A stretch of 64,000 nucleotides of DNA. Origin: Flavobacterium hydrophilum. GTDB lineage: Bacteria > Bacteroidota > Bacteroidia > Flavobacteriales > Flavobacteriaceae. Below are positions 7,693 through 16,261 of the stretch, piece by piece. The position numbers and the translations under genes were made by a program. Below the pieces are notes generated by a model, which was given only the letters and a program-made list of their open reading frames with translations, made no database searches and was not told the DNA's origin. Location: NCBI RefSeq assembly GCF_003202405.1, contig NZ_QJHL01000003.1, positions 124,001 through 188,000 of the forward strand. The letters are read 5' to 3'. How positions within the stretch are numbered: position 1 is the first letter of the stretch; every line of letters begins with the position of its first letter.

Positions 7693-8253
7693 TTATTGTA
7701 AAATCTGTTTAATATCTCGTGTAACTTGTCTCTCAATAGCTCTGTTTAATACAACACTATCCCTGTCATTAGTTGGCATAAACTGACGTTTTGGGATATT
7801 CATTTTTCGTCTGTGCGCTCTTACTGTACTTTCACCGGATTTATACGTTACAGTCTGCATTCGCTCGTTTCCATTTCTGGTAAATCGTCCGGTACCAACT
7901 TTTCTTTTACTGTATTTATTTCGGGTGTGAGCTTTTACGGTTACAGTTCCTTTAAACCCCTCATTGTGTAACCTGGCATAAGGCCTATTATTTTTTAAAG
8001 TCACTTGTGCGGGTTGCGTGGTGTAATGGTTGTCAGCTCGTAAAGCTCCGCTATCAACTAAGGTCGAACCTCTTTTTTTATTGCTCTTTTTCCAACGATC
8101 AAAGCTTTGTCCCTGAAAACCTCCCGCCCTGAAATTACCGTTTATAAAGCGCAAAGCGATGTTTCCGGCAACTGACGGAAAACGGTTAATTGCATAGTTT
8201 TTGACCTCATTTGCCTTTCTTTCGAGTGCTCTTGAAAATTCTTCAGGTGTCAT
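7693..8253 (-). CDS. phage virion morphogenesis protein (Mu gpG / tail completion type)
   Basis: 186 residues, very basic. The N-terminal helix followed by NGNFRAGGFQGQSFDRWK, LVDSGALR and PYARLHNEGFKG matches the virion morphogenesis/tail completion family, where it joins heads and tails. The C-terminus ends with an Arg-rich, RQFMPTNDRD-containing segment typical of the family. It starts about 330 bases after the MuF stop; the small + gene at 8315 occupies the gap. Confidence 0.85.
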   Translation of the reverse strand: MTPEEFSRALERKANEVKNYAINRFPSVAGNIALRFINGNFRAGGFQGQSFDRWKKSNKKRGSTLVDSGALRADNHYTTQPAQVTLKNNRPYARLHNEGFKGTVTVKAHTRNKYSKRKVGTGRFTRNGNERMQTVTYKSGESTVRAHRRKMNIPKRQFMPTNDRDSVVLNRAIERQVTRDIKQILQ

Positions 8254-8279
8254 TATTCTTTAGTTTTAAGTATAAATCA

Positions 8280-8309
8280 TTGTTATTCAAATAACATTTA
8301 GTAATTTTG
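8280..8309 (+). promoter_or_regulatory. Bacteroidota-type promoter, near-leaderless
   Basis: TTG at 8280-8282, 19 bases, TAATTTTG at 8302-8309, then 5 bases to the ATG at 8315. It fires against the surrounding - head operon. Confidence 0.65.
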
Positions 8310-8314
8310 TTTTT

Positions 8315-8593
8315 ATGATAACCATTTTTGACTATAATCCAACAGATCAGGAGCTCAACGATATTCGTTTTGATGCTCTTTCGTTGTGTCAAAAATTTGG
8401 TATCGACACTGACAAAGAGCTCACTCCTGAGCTGTATTTAGAGCTTGTCTCACAAGAAAACGCCTATTATGATTTAGCTGTCCTTTTCGAATTCAGAAAC
8501 GATCAGGAGAAAGCAGATGAGTTTTGGGCAAAACTTCCAAAAGAATTACAATCTGATGGTTTAGGCTACGATTGCGTAAATATTGCTATTTAG
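8315..8593 (+). CDS. small acidic protein; candidate immunity protein for the MuF toxin-like domain
   Basis: 92 residues, strongly acidic (Asp/Glu throughout), helical. It lies in the middle of the - strand head operon but on +, with its own promoter, and its last 8 bases overlap the 3' end of the MuF gene. Polymorphic MuF proteins of temperate phages are commonly accompanied by a small immunity gene next to the toxin-coding end. An immunity role is inferred from location, size and acidity; no immunity family was recognised. Confidence 0.55.
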   Translation: MITIFDYNPTDQELNDIRFDALSLCQKFGIDTDKELTPELYLELVSQENAYYDLAVLFEFRNDQEKADEFWAKLPKELQSDGLGYDCVNIAI

Positions 8594-9884
8594 TATTTTC
8601 TTTTAAATAAGCGTTCACCTTACTTCCTATATTGCTATAATCCTGCATTAAAAAAGGCATCAAATCTTTTACCGCTTGCTTTTCGTCTATCTTAAGATTT
8701 TTAAGTGTTGTTCTAAAATCGCTTATCCAACTTTTATAACCGTAACCATTTTCCAGAATTTCTTTTTGATGAATTGCTTTACCTCCAAGCTTTTTCATAA
8801 ACTCCGGGTAAGTATGTCTGGCGCAAAACTGGTTTATAGTCTCCATATTTTTAACACCAACCGAACTCAACGATTTAGGTGCTGATTTGGTTTTTGCGTG
8901 CAAAATTTCATGCCATAAACTTTCAAAAGAATATTCCTGGTTAAAAGTCATTTTCTTACCGCTTTTGATAGCTGCTAAACCGTTCCTGAATTCTTCAAGC
9001 GGATTAAACTTAATACTGCTAAATTCGTGCTTACTCAGGGTAATAGTAGAACCGCTAGCCCAATCACCGGTTAACCTATTATGATACATCGAGTGTTGCA
9101 TCATGTACGATTTAGATTTTATAAACTTCACATCATCCAACCCGCGTCTAAAATCTTCGGGAAACAATTCGGCATATTTTGTCAATATGGCTTTGATCTC
9201 TTTATCAGTTGGCAAATCTCCTTTTATATAATCGCTCAGATTTATTGAAGTTTCCTTTTTCGGTTCTTTCGGCACTTTTATTTTATCCTGATCCGTTGCC
9301 TTAAAGTATGGATGTTTGTTATTAAATATCACTTTACTTACTGCTGCATTGTTGTCGAAAATGGTATCTTTTACCAAAGGATCAACCATTGCGTTAGCCC
9401 AATCGCTATCGTATTCCTTGCTTAAGTTACGAGCGATACCAGGTATAATAGTACAACGACAACCCCAAGCCAAAGGAGTATATAAACGAAGCCAAATTTT
9501 ATCTGTTTTTAAAGCGGTAAACTTGTCAAAAATCCTATGTTCTGGACGTACCGCACTATCACCAACAGTTGAAAACTGCAAATATTCAGCGTCCATAGTA
9601 TGCCACTTTCGAGCCATTATGGAACTTTGTGTAACATATTTTACCTCTGCTGATAAATAATTTTTGTTGAATACTTCGCCTGTATCAGCAACTATTTTTT
9701 TGATAGATTCAAAGCTTCGCTGTTGTCCTTTTAGGTTGAAAACAGCATCTTTAAATAAATTGAACTGCGTTAACGTTTTTGCGTAACTGAATTGTTCAAC
9801 ATTTAGAGTGAACGCATCTTTTAAAGCTTTCCGGCTTTCTTCGTCGTCAAATGAAACACCCAAACCTTTATTAAGGCCTTTCAT
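8586..9884 (-). CDS. MuF head morphogenesis protein with C-terminal HExxH domain
   Basis: 432 residues from the first ATG. The MuF-type core is at about 95-150 (STVGDSAVRPEHR, WGCRCTIIP). A hydrophilic linker at 190-215 leads to a C-terminal domain of about 215 residues with SLWHEILHAKTK (HEILH 325-329) and a possible third ligand at E348, like zinc metallopeptidases. MuF proteins enter the head at few copies, and some carry variable toxin domains. The frame stays open 59 codons upstream to 10061 with a Cys-rich, family-like N-terminus but no ATG, so the true start is uncertain. The small + gene at 8315 overlaps its end. Confidence 0.85.
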   Translation of the reverse strand: MKGLNKGLGVSFDDEESRKALKDAFTLNVEQFSYAKTLTQFNLFKDAVFNLKGQQRSFESIKKIVADTGEVFNKNYLSAEVKYVTQSSIMARKWHTMDAEYLQFSTVGDSAVRPEHRIFDKFTALKTDKIWLRLYTPLAWGCRCTIIPGIARNLSKEYDSDWANAMVDPLVKDTIFDNNAAVSKVIFNNKHPYFKATDQDKIKVPKEPKKETSINLSDYIKGDLPTDKEIKAILTKYAELFPEDFRRGLDDVKFIKSKSYMMQHSMYHNRLTGDWASGSTITLSKHEFSSIKFNPLEEFRNGLAAIKSGKKMTFNQEYSFESLWHEILHAKTKSAPKSLSSVGVKNMETINQFCARHTYPEFMKKLGGKAIHQKEILENGYGYKSWISDFRTTLKNLKIDEKQAVKDLMPFLMQDYSNIGSKVNAYLKENTK

Positions 9885-10051
9885 TAATTGCGCTACTGTT
9901 TTGTTATAAACAGCATCGGTATTCAGGTCTTCACCCTCAAATAACTGCCTTGCAATTTCATTGTAAATGTCGTCCCAGTTATCGGCTGCAAGGTCTTCCA
10001 GTTCTAAATCATTACAACAGGTACAATCTGAGCTATATAAATGGTTTAATT

Positions 10052-10069
10052 GCCCGACTATGGTCGGGC
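10052..10069. repeat. perfect hairpin at the portal/MuF junction
   Basis: GCCCGAC (10052-10058) and GTCGGGC (10063-10069) form a 7-bp stem with a 4-base loop. Read on -, the loop is CATA: it holds the ATA that would start an extended MuF frame and overlaps the portal stop codon. Confidence 0.7.
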
Positions 10070-11356
10070 TTGGTCGAAAAAATCCGCTAAACCTTTAAAA
10101 AGTAAATCCAAAAGGTTTTGCTTTCTGGTTTCGGTTAGCTGTGGTTTTTTGGCTTGTGGCTTTTTAGGATTTGTTTCGGTCGGTTCCGGTGTTGGTTCCT
10201 GCTTTGCCAGTTCCATTTTAGCTTTTAACTCATCATAGTTATCCGGTTTTGGAATTCTGTATGTTTCATACCAATAATCGTCACCAATAGGCACTTTTTG
10301 GCTTACAAACATATCTATCTCCATACGGAGCTTAAGTTTTGTTAAATTAAGATCAATCTCAAATTCAAACTTACCGTTAATATCATATCCGTATGATTTT
10401 AAAATCTGTTTAAACTTTTTACTGTTTAAGAGATTTTCAATAAAAATCAAGTCTGATATAGTTAATTCGTCCTGCTGTTCGCCATGCTCTTTTGATTGAG
10501 CGTAACCGCTCGACTTACTCGACGATGTGGTTTCGGTATTACCCAAAATAGCGATTGCCATTTCTTCATTACAGGCATCTTTTAAACCAATCTGTAGCTT
10601 ACCATCACCGTTTGAGGTTTTGCCGTCCAGCATTTCAAATTCGGCTTGTTTTGGTATCATCATTGCTAATGATGAGCCACTATCCGTTAGTAATGTTTTA
10701 AGCTCCTGCTTAGTTTTGGTGTCATACGCATCATACTTCATAATTCGGACAGGTTGCCCGAAAATCTCAACATATTGTGCATAATCGCCAAAGGTACCAC
10801 GTTTGTAAATCCCGTACATTGAACAGGCCAAAAGCAATCCTAAATCCTTGGGTTTACCTATAACCCAAACGAAAGGCATTTCTTCATAAGCATAGCCGTC
10901 CTGTTCTGATAGTCCGTATTGTGATTTAGTTATTAATCCTTTTTCAGGTTTAATGTGTTTTCTTTCAACTTCTTTAAAAGTCAATTCCTCACCAATAACA
11001 AACTCAACGCCTGAAATCCCCCATATTTTGGATTCCATCATTAACGTGATTAAATCACGACCTTTTTCGCTTTTCATTAAGTCGGTTAGGTCGTCATCCT
11101 GTTTGCCGTCTTTTTTAATGAACTTTAATTTTTTGTTGAGTACAGAATCTATTCTTTTGCCGATAATACCACGCAAAAAACCATCCATAGAAAGGATGTC
11201 GTGATATAAATCGTATAGCATTACACGGTTTGGATAATAAACACTTTCGGCAGTAACGACACTTTCTTTAAGTTTTCCAATGTCTTTACTGCTACGGTCA
11301 GGAGCTACGAGTGTTAAGTCGTGTATGATAAAAGGCTCTTTTTCTTTATTTTCCAT
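10058..11356 (-). CDS. portal protein, DUF935 family (Mu gp29-like)
   Basis: 432 residues. Order and features fit the Mu-type portal: early VMLYDLYHDILSMDGFLRGII, central MPFVWVIGKP, a FGQPVRIMKYD segment, and a long acidic/Pro-rich C-terminal tail ending in a Lys-rich helix. The portal forms the dodecameric DNA gate at one head vertex and docks terminase. It lies 3 bases after the DUF1320-like gene. Its stop falls in the hairpin at 10052. Confidence 0.88.
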   Translation of the reverse strand: MENKEKEPFIIHDLTLVAPDRSSKDIGKLKESVVTAESVYYPNRVMLYDLYHDILSMDGFLRGIIGKRIDSVLNKKLKFIKKDGKQDDDLTDLMKSEKGRDLITLMMESKIWGISGVEFVIGEELTFKEVERKHIKPEKGLITKSQYGLSEQDGYAYEEMPFVWVIGKPKDLGLLLACSMYGIYKRGTFGDYAQYVEIFGQPVRIMKYDAYDTKTKQELKTLLTDSGSSLAMMIPKQAEFEMLDGKTSNGDGKLQIGLKDACNEEMAIAILGNTETTSSSKSSGYAQSKEHGEQQDELTISDLIFIENLLNSKKFKQILKSYGYDINGKFEFEIDLNLTKLKLRMEIDMFVSQKVPIGDDYWYETYRIPKPDNYDELKAKMELAKQEPTPEPTETNPKKPQAKKPQLTETRKQNLLDLLFKGLADFFDQARP

Positions 11357-11359
11357 GTG

Positions 11360-11830
11360 TTAAAATCTTTGTGTACGTTTTTGGTTAGAACCCCAAAAAA
11401 CGCCGTCATTTACTTCGCTTTCGTCTTCTGGTGTTTCTGGATCATCTTGCTTATATGGCCAGTCAGGGTTAATATTTCCCTCTTTAATATCATACAACCA
11501 TCCAGGCACTTCTTTGTTACCAATCATTAGCTCCCAATCTTCGCGAAATAAATCAAGGTTTACATTCGGGTTTGCTTTTCGAACCAACCAGTACGAAGCA
11601 ATGACCTTTACCGTTTTCTTTAAATTCTCATCAACTACGGTTGGAGCTGTTGCCGGTTCTGTAGTATCATCACCAAAAAGAGCTTTTAAATCGTATTTAA
11701 AGAGATATGATTTACAGAAGTCTTCTGCTGCTTTAATCTGTGATAGTGTTTCGCTAGGATTACTACGTGTAATTGCTGCGATAACTTCCGGGTATAACTC
11801 GGTATTCAATTCTGATGGTTGTACTAACAT
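11360..11830 (-). CDS. head-tail connector, DUF1320-like (Mu gp36-like)
   Basis: 156 residues. The N-terminal helical region (YPEVIAAITRS, ILKAAEDFCKSYL-like layout, YDLKALFG) and the later LVRKANPNVN segment match the DUF1320/gp36 pattern. The acidic C-terminus is disordered. Its ATG overlaps the terminase stop by one base. In Mu gp36 lies after the capsid gene; here it sits between terminase and portal. Confidence 0.65.
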   Translation of the reverse strand: MLVQPSELNTELYPEVIAAITRSNPSETLSQIKAAEDFCKSYLFKYDLKALFGDDTTEPATAPTVVDENLKKTVKVIASYWLVRKANPNVNLDLFREDWELMIGNKEVPGWLYDIKEGNINPDWPYKQDDPETPEDESEVNDGVFWGSNQKRTQRF

Positions 11831-13362
11831 TACATTCTATGTTTATTGGCTTTACGTGGGAAGCTTTCTATTGCTCCGGTCGAATTGCTTATTGAAATAT
11901 CTTGTGCCTTTTTTACAGCTCCCTCCACCGCATCGGGTCCGTCCATTAATTTAGCCTTACGGTTGAAGTTTGTAAACTGAGCTACCATTCTTTCCATGTG
12001 TGGATTGGCTTTTTCCATAAGGTTAAAAATCAATCTGCCTAAACGGTTTAATGGTTCAAGGGTTCCCTCAATCCTTGCGTATTTTTCGGGTTTTTTTCTA
12101 TCGTCCGGGCGAATAGGCAAAGAGGTTTTTAGCTCGCTTTCAAGTCGGTAAATGTGTGGCAAAATAACCTGTTCGTAAAATGGATTTTGAAGTGAGTTGT
12201 TTTCAATCCAAATGTAAACCGGATCAACACCTGCACGTTTACAAATGTCATGCGCTTCAAATAAATACTCGCAAAACTGTGCATTGCTCATTTGGTCAAC
12301 CCAAACTTTGTATAAATAATAGTGAATGCCTTTGCAAGCGAGAATAACAATCGCTTTACTGCTTGCATTTGTCTTGTCTGAGTTAGACGGTGCGGGGTCG
12401 GCATAGATTACAACCGTATCGCAATGACGTAATTGAGGACACTTATCAAAAAGTATATCTTTGAAGGTGTCGCCACCGTCCATAGGGTTATTGCAATATT
12501 CTTTTTGAAAACTTTCATAAGAAATGGAGCTTTCAACCCTTTTAATGGCTTCCTCTTTATTTTTTTGTGGCCACGAGCTATTGCCGTCTTTGTCGCGAAT
12601 GTTTATAATGTCCCATTTGTCTGCCTTTTTACCCATTTCTGTAATACAGCAGTATTTGGCAATAATATTGCCACAAGCAATAAGTAGTAAGCCGTTTGAA
12701 ATTGAACGCGTTGGAATTAATGCTTGCTCAATCCATTTAACACGCTCTTTTACCAGCTCTATATTTCGGCAAAATTCGTCAGTATCAATATCATCGATCA
12801 GGATAACATCGGGACGACTTGCATCGTTTCTGGTTCCACGTGGTGACTGACCCGCACCAATGGCACGAAACGAAACACCTTTACGGGTTTTAAATTCTGA
12901 GGCTTCCCATGAACCAACTTTCTTTTGAATGCCGTAATCGGCAATAATTCGGTTGTTACGTTCAAGGATTCCTTTATAAGGTAAAAGCAACCTTTCGGCA
13001 TTATCAGCAGAATTCGAGATTAAAAGAATGTTTTTCTTTTTACCTGTCATTGCCAAATAAAGCACTTCCATCATAGTACGCCCTGACTTTGAGAGTTCTC
13101 GCGCCCACGATCGGACTTCGTACCATTCGGCATTTGCTAAAACACGTCTGGTTGCTTTTATATGAAAATCAGCGGGTTCGCTGGTATAGTAGTTAGGAAA
13201 ATAGTATTTAAACCATTCCTCTGGATTTTTTTCGAGGTGTGCAATTCTTCGCAGTTTTGCACCATGGCTTTCGGTTAAGTCAATAGGTGTGGCATTGTCC
13301 ATGTTTTCACAGAACTCACGCCATATATCTAAATATTCCTTATTGCTTACTTTTTTAGCCAT
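11830..13362 (-). CDS. terL: terminase large subunit (Mu gp28-like)
   Basis: 510 residues. The ATPase half has a deviant Walker A (SKSGRTMM, 91-98) and Walker B VILIDDID (186-193), with an LLLIACGN coupling-like segment near 225. The nuclease half has ADPAPS at 321, IWIENN near 385, and DGPDAVEGA at about 474. It powers DNA packaging and cuts the concatemer or host-joined DNA. It overlaps the small terminase gene by 8 bases. Confidence 0.93.
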   Translation of the reverse strand: MAKKVSNKEYLDIWREFCENMDNATPIDLTESHGAKLRRIAHLEKNPEEWFKYYFPNYYTSEPADFHIKATRRVLANAEWYEVRSWARELSKSGRTMMEVLYLAMTGKKKNILLISNSADNAERLLLPYKGILERNNRIIADYGIQKKVGSWEASEFKTRKGVSFRAIGAGQSPRGTRNDASRPDVILIDDIDTDEFCRNIELVKERVKWIEQALIPTRSISNGLLLIACGNIIAKYCCITEMGKKADKWDIINIRDKDGNSSWPQKNKEEAIKRVESSISYESFQKEYCNNPMDGGDTFKDILFDKCPQLRHCDTVVIYADPAPSNSDKTNASSKAIVILACKGIHYYLYKVWVDQMSNAQFCEYLFEAHDICKRAGVDPVYIWIENNSLQNPFYEQVILPHIYRLESELKTSLPIRPDDRKKPEKYARIEGTLEPLNRLGRLIFNLMEKANPHMERMVAQFTNFNRKAKLMDGPDAVEGAVKKAQDISISNSTGAIESFPRKANKHRM

Positions 13363-13798
13363 TCTTTAGTTTAGAGTTGATAAACTCATCAATGTAATTT
13401 TTGAAATTTTTTGCATCACTTAAGTCAATCGACTGGATGAACGTTAATAGTTTTCTGGAAACCTCCACATATTCGCCTAATCCTATTTCGGTTTCGAGGC
13501 GCTGGATGTTTGCGGTTATCTTACTCATAATGTCCGCTTCTTTAGATTGTGGTATAGGGATTTCCCGTTTTGCAATCAATTCGTTTAAAGCATCTAATTG
13601 ATTATACCAGTGTACCAATTGAGCTTCTTTAGTAGTTAGCAAGCTTTTTCTAAGCTTCGCCCAATTGTCAGCCTCAGCCCATTTGCCGATTGTCTTTTCG
13701 GTCACACCGGTGCGCTCTGCAATCTCCTTAAAAGTGATGCGCTCGTTTACATATAATATTCGAGCGTACTCCCGCTCTTGTGCTTTGGAAATTCCCAT
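13355..13798 (-). CDS. terminase small subunit-like HTH protein (Mu gp27-like)
   Basis: 147 residues. An N-terminal helix-turn-helix (ITFKEIAERTGVTEKTIGKW, about 20-40) is followed by a long helical region, the usual layout of small terminases that recognise phage DNA. It begins the - head operon and overlaps terL by 8 bases. A promoter candidate lies at 13835-13861. Confidence 0.8.
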   Translation of the reverse strand: MGISKAQEREYARILYVNERITFKEIAERTGVTEKTIGKWAEADNWAKLRKSLLTTKEAQLVHWYNQLDALNELIAKREIPIPQSKEADIMSKITANIQRLETEIGLGEYVEVSRKLLTFIQSIDLSDAKNFKNYIDEFINSKLKNG

Positions 13799-13834
13799 TT
13801 TGCTAATTGATTACAGGGCAAAATTGACCTAAAA

Positions 13835-13861
13835 CAAGCCTATTTTAAAATATGTGTGCAA
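13835..13861 (-). promoter_or_regulatory. left-facing late promoter candidate
   Basis: Read on -, TTGCACACA leads into TATTTTAAAATA and then GGCTTG. It mirrors the sequence at 13865-13890 and lies 37 bases before the small terminase start. Confidence 0.45.
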
Positions 13862-13864
13862 CCC

Positions 13865-13890
13865 TTGCGCCCTTATTTTTAAAGGCTTTG
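13865..13890 (+). promoter_or_regulatory. right-facing late promoter candidate
   Basis: TTGCGCCCT, TATTTTTAAA and GGCTTTG repeat the layout of the opposite promoter. It is 55 bases upstream of the protease gene. Confidence 0.45.
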
Positions 13891-13944
13891 AAGTATTCGC
13901 AAGTTTGTACTCAGATTTAACAAACACATAAATATGAAAGCTTA

Positions 13945-14937
13945 ATGAGTACCCCTAAACTGAAAAAAATCGATAAGGAATTTTGCATTACTGACGACTC
14001 AGTGAATGTGTATGGCTATCGATGTTTGACGTCTGGTTTATTGGTAGATGAAGTCAAAAAAAATCCTATAGGATTTAAAATGCATAATCGTGACAATGGT
14101 GTCGTAGTGCGTTGGGAAGACTTTAGAATCGATAATGATAAGGTTTATGCTAAACCGATAATCAATTTAGCACACCCGCAAGGTGAAACCATTGTATCAG
14201 AAATTGAAAACGGTTTTTTGAATGCGGCCAGCGTCGGAAAAATAGTTGTATTGGACTATTCGGACTTAAAGGAATTAATGTTGCCGGATCAAACAGGTCC
14301 CACAATTACAAAGTGGTTTCCTCGTGAAATTTCGCTAGTTGATATTCCGGGCAATTACAATGCACTTGCTGACCTTTTTGATATTGACGACAACGAATTA
14401 AACCTTTCAGATTTTAAAATAATTAAACCCAATAACATGAAAAAAATCATTTTAACGGCGGGCGTTTTGACCGCATTGAATTTGAGCGACAATTCAAGTG
14501 ATGAAGATGCAAACGGTGCATTTCAGGACTTAATTGATAAAGCCAACAAAATACCTGGACTGCAAAAGGATTTAGCAGATAAAACCAAGGAATTGAAAGA
14601 CAAGGAAAAGGAGCTTGACGACTTAAAAGCTGAAGGTGTTGCTAAAGAAGTTCAGGACTTATTGGCTAAAGGTGAAACTGACAAGAAACTGACAAAAGAA
14701 ATGTCCAAAAACTTAGCAGACAGTTTTGCAGAAAACCCAAAAGGTTTAAAAAGCCTTATCGATGCTATGCCAGCGCAAACATTGATTACAGATGAATTGG
14801 GCGACAAAACTGATGCATCTGCTTTTGCTGGCAAAAAATGGGATGATTTATATCAATCAGACCAATTAGAAACCGTACGTATTCAGTTGCCTGATTTGTA
14901 CGAGAAATTAAGAAAAGAAAAATTTCCTAACTCATAA
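13945..14937 (+). CDS. prohead protease fused to scaffold domain
   Basis: 330 residues. The N-terminal ~150 look like an HK97-type/Mu gpI protease: candidate His in NLAHPQGE, FLNAASVG with the Ser, and EISLVDIPGN. From about 165 it turns into a helical, Lys/Glu-rich coiled coil typical of scaffolds, then a short C-terminal region. An in-frame ATG at 14437 (codon 165) lies exactly at the domain border, so a separate scaffold may be made, as Mu makes gpZ from gene I. The capsid gene follows after 12 bases. Confidence 0.8.
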   Translation: MSTPKLKKIDKEFCITDDSVNVYGYRCLTSGLLVDEVKKNPIGFKMHNRDNGVVVRWEDFRIDNDKVYAKPIINLAHPQGETIVSEIENGFLNAASVGKIVVLDYSDLKELMLPDQTGPTITKWFPREISLVDIPGNYNALADLFDIDDNELNLSDFKIIKPNNMKKIILTAGVLTALNLSDNSSDEDANGAFQDLIDKANKIPGLQKDLADKTKELKDKEKELDDLKAEGVAKEVQDLLAKGETDKKLTKEMSKNLADSFAENPKGLKSLIDAMPAQTLITDELGDKTDASAFAGKKWDDLYQSDQLETVRIQLPDLYEKLRKEKFPNS

Positions 14938-14949
14938 TCCAATTTAATT

Positions 14950-15906
14950 ATGGCAAATCCAAAAATACCCCAAGAATTTTGGGCGTCTTATATCGTAGAA
15001 AAACTACGTAAAACAAACCCACACATTGCACTTTGTTTCGATGAAAGTAAATTCATCTTAGGTGGTTCTGTGGTGTACATTCCGCAAGCAGGAGCAAAAC
15101 CAAATGTTGTAAAAAACAGAGGTTTTGGAGCAGCTACAGCAGTTCAACGTGGAGACACCGCAATTATGTATGCTCTTGACGTTTTCACAACCGATCCGAC
15201 AGCAGTATTGACTTCTGAAAAATTAGAGATCAGTTATGAAAAACAAGACAGCGTATTAGCAGATCATACAGATACTTTGGCTGAAACTATCGGTGACGAA
15301 TTAACCTATAGTTGGGTTAAAGGTGTTAAACCTGCTGTTGGTGGCGGTACAACTGTTGAGTATTTACCTGCTTCAAGACATATCCCAACAAGTGGAGCTG
15401 CAACGGCTGTAAATGCTGAGGACGGACAAACCGGAACCCGTAAAGCTTTTACTTATAAAGAGCCTCAAAAAATGCAAGCTAAATTCAATAAGGACAATGT
15501 ACCTAAGAAAGATCGCTATGCAATGTTAGAAAGCTACATGCAGCAAGAGTTTATTGACTCATTATCACAAAATCAAATGGCGGCTTTTCAAGCTTCTGCT
15601 GATTTGGAAAACGGTATTATCGGAAAGTTTGCCGGCTTTACTTTCTTAGAGAGAAGTTCGGTTCTGGCACTTACCGCCGGCGGAACGTTTAGATTACCTG
15701 GTGAAGCTTTGGCAGCTACAGATAATCTTGCAAGCATCTTTTGGCAAAAAGACAGTGTAACAAAATCTGTAGGAGATACTAAACTTTTCCAAGATTTTGA
15801 AAACCCTTTATACTTCGGAGATATTCACTCAGGACTTGTAAAAATGGGTGGTCGTTGCCGTCGTGAAGACTGGAAAGGTGTCGGAATTGTAGTTCAGGCA
15901 GCTTAA
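14950..15906 (+). CDS. major capsid protein
   Basis: 318 residues, rich in Ala, Thr and Gly. Position directly after protease/scaffold, length, and the layout of an N-terminal helical arm, a central beta region and a C-terminal CRREDWKG end fit an HK97-fold coat protein. A strong terminator follows its stop, typical of the most abundant structural gene. Confidence 0.8.
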   Translation: MANPKIPQEFWASYIVEKLRKTNPHIALCFDESKFILGGSVVYIPQAGAKPNVVKNRGFGAATAVQRGDTAIMYALDVFTTDPTAVLTSEKLEISYEKQDSVLADHTDTLAETIGDELTYSWVKGVKPAVGGGTTVEYLPASRHIPTSGAATAVNAEDGQTGTRKAFTYKEPQKMQAKFNKDNVPKKDRYAMLESYMQQEFIDSLSQNQMAAFQASADLENGIIGKFAGFTFLERSSVLALTAGGTFRLPGEALAATDNLASIFWQKDSVTKSVGDTKLFQDFENPLYFGDIHSGLVKMGGRCRREDWKGVGIVVQAA

Positions 15907-15929
15907 TGAAATAAATATTATATATATCC

Positions 15930-15962
15930 AAAAGGCTTCTACGCCTATAGTAGAAGCCTTTT
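15930..15962 (+). terminator. strong terminator after the capsid gene
   Basis: A 13-bp perfect stem (15930-15942 with 15950-15962) around a 7-base loop, with T residues to 15965. Confidence 0.9.
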
Positions 15963-15976
15963 TTTAAAACAACTAC

Positions 15977-16261
15977 ATGGATCAATTTGTATTCCCAACA
16001 TTAGCCGCTTTTTTTTCTGCATTGATTACATGGATTTTTTCAAAAAGAAAAAACCTTGCTGCGGATAGAGCTGCCGAATTAGACAATGCTGTAAACGCTG
16101 TAAAATACTATCGTGACTTACTTGACGATATGGCAAGCAGATTAACTGCCGCAACTGAAACTATCAAAAAAATGGAAGCGCAACACCGCGAATTAATGGT
16201 TATAAATCAGCACTTAGTGGAGGAATTACAAAAGTTCAAACAACTTAACGGAAAAGTATAA
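15977..16261 (+). CDS. membrane-anchored coiled-coil protein, lysis cassette
   Basis: 94 residues: N-terminal transmembrane helix at about 5-21, positive SKRKN, then a long helix with coiled-coil character to the end. Its stop overlaps the endolysin ATG. It could be a holin-like or lysis-accessory protein; one membrane helix with a soluble coiled coil also fits a virion or inner-membrane accessory. Not decided. Confidence 0.6.
   Translation: MDQFVFPTLAAFFSALITWIFSKRKNLAADRAAELDNAVNAVKYYRDLLDDMASRLTAATETIKKMEAQHRELMVINQHLVEELQKFKQLNGKV

Noticed and set aside
8676..9660. Plus-strand frames opposite the MuF gene
   Set aside because: Shadow frames without start context; the - frame has clear MuF features.
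15977..16261. Firm holin call
   Set aside because: It has one membrane helix and a long soluble coiled coil; the two-helix protein at 29388 fits as well, so neither is certain.
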